Program-made: the position numbers and the translations under genes
The notes under the pieces: model-generated
Told to the model about the DNA's origin: nothing
The model's database searches: none
Seen by the model: the letters and a program-made list of their open reading frames with translations, nothing else
In this document: positions 60,129 to 64,000 of the stretch, one piece after another
How the letters are laid out: each line of letters opens with the position of its first letter
Position numbering within the stretch: the stretch's first letter is position 1
Assembly (NCBI GenBank): GCA_902800815.1
Contig: CADCGB010000008.1
Location: 57,411-121,410, forward strand
DNA: 64,000 nt
Reading direction: 5' to 3'
Origin: Fibrobacter succinogenes
GTDB lineage: Bacteria > Fibrobacterota > Fibrobacteria > Fibrobacterales > Fibrobacteraceae

Positions 60129-61228
60129 TACTTGTTCTCGTTCTTCTTGAGTTTCTTTCCGCTAGTTTCAGAAATGGTCACCATCTCGCCCAGCAGGAAC
60201 GGATTGTTTTCGGGAATCTTGATGGTCACTTCACGGCCATAGACCGGCATCTCGGGCATCTTCCACATGCGTTCCGGGAAAGCGACGATACGGCTGGAAA
60301 GACCGACGACCTCGCCCACCACGGCCTTGCCCGTACCGGCAAGCGTAGTGACCTTCACGGCCTCGCCCAGGTCCATGTTCTGGTAAATCTGTTCGTTGAT
60401 GTAGCCGCGCACGAGCGTCGGGGACTTGTGGGTCAGCGTCACGATAGGCGCAAAGCTAGACACCTTCTCGCCATCACGCACGTTCACGTCGCCCACGACC
60501 CAGTCTTCCTTCGCAATCTGGATAAGTTCTTCCTGCTGCTTCTGCATTTCCTCAAGTTCCTTCTTGAGGTTCTCGGCTTCGCTCTTGCCGCTCGCCTTCT
60601 GGAGCTTGCTGCTACCGCGGAGAAGTGCAATCTGCTCGTTCGCGCTCTTGGTGGCAAGGGCGAGTTCGTTCTTGAGGCTCTTGATGCGCATCGCCATCGC
60701 GTCATTGCCGTCGCTCTGGGATTTGGAGTTCGAGAGGCTCTTGAGCTTTGCAGAAATAGCCTTGTTGCTGTTGTATTCGGTTTCGAGGTTGCGGATTTCT
60801 GCCGTGAGGGTCAGGCGGCGGGTTTCGAGGTTCGCCTTCACGTCGGCCACCTTCTGGTCGATTTCGGCGGAACTCAGGTTGCTGCGGCCTTCGAGCGCAT
60901 CAATCTCGCGGGTAAGTTCGGCAATGCGGAGAGTCAGGTCGGGGCGGTTGATTTCGACAATCGTGTCGCCCGCATGGATTTCCTGGCCGGGAACCACGTG
61001 CACCTTCACAATCTCGGTAGCGGAAGGCACGCTGATGATGGTCTCGCTCGCCTCGGCGATACCCCTGAACATGGCGACCTTGCCCTGGTAGACAAACCCG
61101 ACCACAATTGCCAGGATAACGCAGACAACCCATGCAATGGAAAGCTTGTGACCGTAGACGTAGGCCACACCCGCATTGTTCTTGTGGGTATTCCAGAAAT
61201 TATCAAGGAGATCTTCCAAAAAACGCAT
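60128..61228 (-). CDS. HlyD-family membrane-fusion protein of the VTC operon
   Basis: 366 residues: cytoplasmic N-terminus, one transmembrane helix (about 28-48), a split lipoyl motif (VVPGQEIHAGDTIVEINRPDL and DVNVRDGEKVSSFAPIVTL), and a long coiled-coil hairpin (about 95-245). GGAG precedes the ATG. It starts 11 nt after the DUF4956 gene. It should connect the inner membrane to the TolC-like protein; no ABC or RND pump is encoded next to it, so its inner-membrane partner may be DUF4956. Confidence 0.88.
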   Translation of the reverse strand: MRFLEDLLDNFWNTHKNNAGVAYVYGHKLSIAWVVCVILAIVVGFVYQGKVAMFRGIAEASETIISVPSATEIVKVHVVPGQEIHAGDTIVEINRPDLTLRIAELTREIDALEGRSNLSSAEIDQKVADVKANLETRRLTLTAEIRNLETEYNSNKAISAKLKSLSNSKSQSDGNDAMAMRIKSLKNELALATKSANEQIALLRGSSKLQKASGKSEAENLKKELEEMQKQQEELIQIAKEDWVVGDVNVRDGEKVSSFAPIVTLTHKSPTLVRGYINEQIYQNMDLGEAVKVTTLAGTGKAVVGEVVGLSSRIVAFPERMWKMPEMPVYGREVTIKIPENNPFLLGEMVTISETSGKKLKKNENK

Positions 61229-61239
61229 TTTCTATCTCC

Positions 61240-61923
61240 TTACATCTCTGTAGTGGCGTCCTGCATCATGAACTGCACGTCCGAGATGCCTTCCAGCTTG
61301 GAAAGTTCGTTCAGGATTTCCGCTGCGGGTTTCGTCGCCCTCAGGCGCACCTGGTAGGCGACATCGAGGCGGGTTCCGCCATCGACTTCACGCATGGTGA
61401 TAAGGATGAATGTCTTGAGGCTCGTCTTCATGATATGTTCGACCTGCTCACGGACCGGGCCTTCGTTCGGGAGGGCGAAGCGGAGCATGCCGTCAAAGAA
61501 GTGCTTGGTGCCGAGGCCCGTGCGCGAAAGCAGGAAGGCGACACAGCAGAAGGCTATCGTACCGCCGGCGGCTGCACCCCAGGCATACACGCCACATCCG
61601 ATACCCGCACCCAGCGAGGCGAATATGAACATGATATCGCGCGGGTCCTTGAAACTCGTACGGAAGCGGACCACCGAGAGAGCGCCCATCATACCGAGGC
61701 CGCGACCGACGTTATCGCCGATGGCCTGCATAATCATTGCAGCAGCGACAGAACTCAGGACGATACCCTGGACGAAGTTGCGGGAATAGGAAAGGCCGAG
61801 GAACGTCTTTTCGTACGTCCAGCCAATCATGGAAGAGAGGATAAAAGCCAGCGCAAGGGTATAGACCAGCGTGATGAGAGTCGCGTTGGTCGTGCTGGAC
61901 TGGACCGCAAGAAGGTCAAGCAT
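61240..61923 (-). CDS. DUF4956 polytopic membrane protein
   Basis: 227 residues with about four to five N-terminal transmembrane helices, the DUF4956 core GLGMMGALSVVRFRTSFKDPRDIMFIFASLGAGIGCG, and a C-terminal cytoplasmic alpha/beta domain (about 150-227). Related to the MgtC/SapB family, which DUF4956 resembles. In other bacteria DUF4956 genes often lie beside VTC-domain and CotH genes, suggesting joint work on polyphosphate or another polymer. GGAG lies 6 nt before the ATG. First gene of the operon. Confidence 0.88.
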   Translation of the reverse strand: MLDLLAVQSSTTNATLITLVYTLALAFILSSMIGWTYEKTFLGLSYSRNFVQGIVLSSVAAAMIMQAIGDNVGRGLGMMGALSVVRFRTSFKDPRDIMFIFASLGAGIGCGVYAWGAAAGGTIAFCCVAFLLSRTGLGTKHFFDGMLRFALPNEGPVREQVEHIMKTSLKTFILITMREVDGGTRLDVAYQVRLRATKPAAEILNELSKLEGISDVQFMMQDATTEM

Positions 61924-62219
61924 GTTTTACTCCATATAGGTTTGCTTTTTGTTCCCATAATCTACTTAAATAACGCCGTTTTTAGGGCATTTTCTTGTAA
62001 AAATGGGTCAACAAAGAGCCATTATAATAACGTTTCATCCGAAAAATAGATAAAAGTTCCCAAAAAACCTTGTAAAGATGCGTTAATAATGCATTCTCCG
62101 TTGTAAAAGAGAACATCAAAAAATTAGCGGTTTTTACAAAAAAACGGCAATTAGAGGGTCTAAAGCGGAGCAAGCTGGAACATATTCTCCCATAAAGAAA
62201 ACACCGCCCCGTACGGTTC
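61924..62219. other. 296-bp intergenic region
   Basis: AT-rich; contains the promoter region of the DUF4956 operon on the minus strand, with no exact TAnnTTTG. A small inverted repeat ACCG/CGGT followed by GTTTTCTTT (about 62198-62217) may be a weak terminator for the CotH gene. No gene is seen. Confidence 0.45.
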
Positions 62220-63530
62220 TCAGTACGCCCGCTTGGATACGGACATTTCCCCGTCAATCCATTCGTAGCGTTTGCGCGTCCATTTCTTCAAATCATCAAC
62301 GGCTTCTTCGTACGAGCCGTAGGCTTGCCGGTGGTATTCGTATTCGGTATTCTGGAGGATTTTCCATTTCTTGAAGTTGTTCTCCGCGGCGCCCTGCAGC
62401 TGGGCCTGCAACGAATCGATAGCGTCAAGCACGTGTGCGAATTTTTCCTTGTTGTTGCGCCAGTAGTACACACGCGACCTGCTTGCCGTCGAATCCCTGA
62501 AAATGAAGGAATGCCAGTACCCCCTTCGGATATACCAGTCGTCCGGATTGATTATGGAGTCGTCGCTGTGCCCGCCGAAGGCGAGGTCGAAATCCCATAC
62601 GGGCCCCATGCGGATCTTGCTACCCTTCACCCACGTGAAGTAGAGGCTCGCGACGCCCGTGGCATCCGGATTCTTCGCAAATTCCTGCACCCAGTAGTGC
62701 TTGGTGCATTCCTCAATGTCCAGCCAGTCGGCCAAATCGCTTTTTTCGTACATCTCTATCGTCTCGAGGAACTCATCGAACTTGTCGGTATGCTCGCGGA
62801 GCGTCTGCTGCACCTGCTCGGACGTATCCTTGGGAGCGTGCACCACGAAGGTCTTGTCGGTGGAATCGGGGTGCTGCGTTATCTCGACGAGGTACGAATC
62901 GTTTGTCTTGGGTATGTTCACGCGGTGCTCCGCAACCTTGATGGTCTCGGTGAGCAGGTAGACCCCGAGGTAGTCCCTGTTCAGGTACAGTTCGACGAAC
63001 CTGCAGCGCGGCGCGTACCGCATGCCCAGATCGGTAGCCAGCTGGTAGGCCAGGAAGTTCTTCATGAGCGTCTTGTCGGCGAAGTTGCTCACGAGCGCCC
63101 AGTCCCTGTCTTCGGGCATCCCGAGCACGGCCTGCTTTTCGGCGAACTCTATCTTGTAGCTCTTCTTGGGCATGGTCTCCCACGAGGTGTTCCCGCGTCC
63201 CCTGATTGTCAACTCCATCACGCCGCTTTCGGGCTCCGTGGCGCCCCATACTTGCAACTTTGCCGGAATCTCGATTATCTGGCTGCTGACGTCGCTTCCA
63301 TCGTCCGTCTTGATGACGATTCTCGGGATTCCAACGTAGGGGTACTTGGTATCGTCCAGCGGGAGGTAGTCGGGCTCGCCGCATGTGTCGTCCCACGCGC
63401 AGTCGCTGTTGCTGCAGGCGCCAAGAGCCGCGGCGAGCGCAAATGCGAGCACGGCCGCAAACAGCACGCGGCACGGTGCCACATAGGCCCGCGCAGGGGA
63501 AGTACGTGTCTGGATACGTTTTGCCGTCAT
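62220..63530 (-). CDS. CotH-kinase family lipoprotein
   Basis: 436 residues. The lipoprotein signal ends in LGACSNS (about Cys34). The CotH fold is clear: RIVIKTDDG, LTIRGRGNTSWETMPKKSYKIEF, DWALVSNFADKTLMKNFLAYQLA, ELYLNRDYLGVYLLTETIKV and GPVWDFDLAFGG, whose DFD is the metal-binding motif of this atypical protein kinase family (spore coat CotH in Bacillus). It likely phosphorylates surface proteins or crosslinks surface components, outside the cytoplasm. The ATG at 63530 is chosen over a longer frame because of the signal peptide. It is upstream of and in the same orientation as the VTC operon. Confidence 0.9.
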   Translation of the reverse strand: MTAKRIQTRTSPARAYVAPCRVLFAAVLAFALAAALGACSNSDCAWDDTCGEPDYLPLDDTKYPYVGIPRIVIKTDDGSDVSSQIIEIPAKLQVWGATEPESGVMELTIRGRGNTSWETMPKKSYKIEFAEKQAVLGMPEDRDWALVSNFADKTLMKNFLAYQLATDLGMRYAPRCRFVELYLNRDYLGVYLLTETIKVAEHRVNIPKTNDSYLVEITQHPDSTDKTFVVHAPKDTSEQVQQTLREHTDKFDEFLETIEMYEKSDLADWLDIEECTKHYWVQEFAKNPDATGVASLYFTWVKGSKIRMGPVWDFDLAFGGHSDDSIINPDDWYIRRGYWHSFIFRDSTASRSRVYYWRNNKEKFAHVLDAIDSLQAQLQGAAENNFKKWKILQNTEYEYHRQAYGSYEEAVDDLKKWTRKRYEWIDGEMSVSKRAY

Positions 63531-63571
63531 GGGATTCCCGCGAACTTTAAAAAAAAGATAGTTAAAGTCGC

Positions 63572-63600
63572 AAAAAAGACGACCGAAGTCGTCCTTTTTT
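63572..63600. terminator. Bidirectional terminator upstream of the CotH gene
   Basis: GACGAC-cgaa-GTCGTC flanked by AAAAAA on the left and TTTTTT on the right. Confidence 0.8.
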
Positions 63601-63623
63601 AAAACCCTGCCGAAGAAAAAAGC

Positions 63624-63654
63624 AAAAAAAGATGGCCATAAGACCATCTTTTTT
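63624..63654. terminator. Terminator of the gltD-like gene
   Basis: GATGG/CCATC hairpin flanked by A and T runs, about 20 nt after the stop codon of the leftward gltD-like gene. With the preceding element this makes two terminators in tandem. Confidence 0.8.
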
Positions 63655-63675
63655 ATCAAATCCAAGATTTGAAGT

Positions 63676-64000
63676 TTACTTCTTCAGGAATTCATTTATT
63701 CCCGCAGCAGCGCGGCGACCTTCGCCCATGGCGAGAATCACGGTTGCAGCGCCGAGCACGATGTCACCACCGGCATAAACCTTCTCCATGAAGGTCTTGT
63801 TGGCGGCAGCATCTTCGAGAAGGATGTGACCCTTCTTGTCGACGGAGAGTTCCGGCGTGGTGTTGCTGATAAGCGGGTTGCTCCCGTTACCGATAGCAAC
63901 AAGCACGGTGTCGCATTCGATTTCGAAGCTTGCACCTTCGACCTTGACCGGACGCGGACGGCCCTTTTCATCGGGTTCGCCGAGTTCGTACTTGTCGACG
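63676..64000 (-). CDS. GltD-type NAD(P)H flavoprotein subunit, C-terminal part
   Basis: The last 108 residues of a gene that begins beyond the right edge. CDTVLVAIGNGSNP and VYAGGDIVLGAATVILAMGEGRRAA are the dinucleotide/FAD-binding end of the glutamate synthase small subunit family. Related proteins include archaeal-type gltA and NADH-dependent ferredoxin oxidoreductase (NfnB-like) subunits, so the exact reaction cannot be settled from this fragment. Confidence 0.82.
   Translation of the reverse strand, partial: VDKYELGEPDEKGRPRPVKVEGASFEIECDTVLVAIGNGSNPLISNTTPELSVDKKGHILLEDAAANKTFMEKVYAGGDIVLGAATVILAMGEGRRAAAGINEFLKK

Noticed and set aside
1..64000. CRISPR array, tRNA or rRNA genes, insertion sequences
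   Set aside because: No regularly spaced direct repeats, cloverleaf-type sequences, rRNA segments or transposase-like proteins were noticed. A tool-based scan could still find a tRNA I missed.

Overview
The window reads as chromosomal DNA of a Fibrobacter-type bacterium (Fibrobacterota). The evidence is: two copies of the Fibrobacter paralogous FISUMP domain in one lipoprotein (43902-46694); a very large SprA-type translocon of the type IX secretion system (T9SS, 27544-34413); secreted beta-mannanases (GH26, GH5) ending in T9SS-like sorting domains; futalosine-pathway menaquinone synthesis (mqnC); and promoters resembling the Bacteroidetes-type TAnnTTTG element, often placed exactly 5 nt before the start codon. 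Most genes are GC-rich. The helicase/dinD segment (about 5.0-11.2 kb) is visibly AT-richer and looks acquired. I saw no rRNA, tRNA or CRISPR array.

Layout. 1-5.0 kb: an NAT/transglutaminase-like enzyme, an unknown conserved protein, a GRP-type sugar transporter, mnmE and an aldose epimerase. 5.0-11.1 kb: dinD and a 1644-residue fusion of DEDD exonuclease, Cys4 knuckle, RecQ helicase and UvrD-like helicase. 11.4-17.9 kb: three secreted mannanases. 17.9-22.4 kb: a GH57/DUF3536 protein, hpt, a small membrane protein and mqnC. 22.4-24.7 kb: wecE, a polyprenyl-phosphate-type glycosyltransferase, and a 20-codon peptide gene with its own promoter and two terminators. 24.9-27.5 kb: batD-batE. 27.5-34.4 kb: sprA. 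34.8-36.7 kb: a frameshifted AIPR (abortive infection) gene. 36.9-43.8 kb: an LRR protein, two S41 protease lipoproteins, an FKBP lipoprotein and glmS. 43.9-49.9 kb: FISUMP and PEGA surface proteins and scpA. 49.9-56.1 kb: a six-gene export operon (TolC-like, HlyD-like, two ABC-2 permeases, Zn-peptidase, small protein) with no ATPase gene. 56.2-63.5 kb: lamin-tail lipoprotein, VTC polymerase, TolC-like, HlyD-like, DUF4956 and CotH-kinase lipoprotein. Right edge: the C-terminus of a GltD-type flavoprotein.

How parts fit together. The mannanases are likely T9SS cargo, and SprA supplies the outer-membrane exit, so secretion machinery and substrates lie within about 10 kb. The most striking candidate system is the VTC-DUF4956-CotH-lamin-tail set joined to an HlyD adaptor and a TolC-like outer-membrane channel. 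I read it as a possible envelope-spanning polyphosphate (or other polyanion) synthesis, export or surface-modification machine; this is inference. The exonuclease-RecQ-UvrD fusion and the AIPR gene are candidate phage-defence or genome-maintenance loci.
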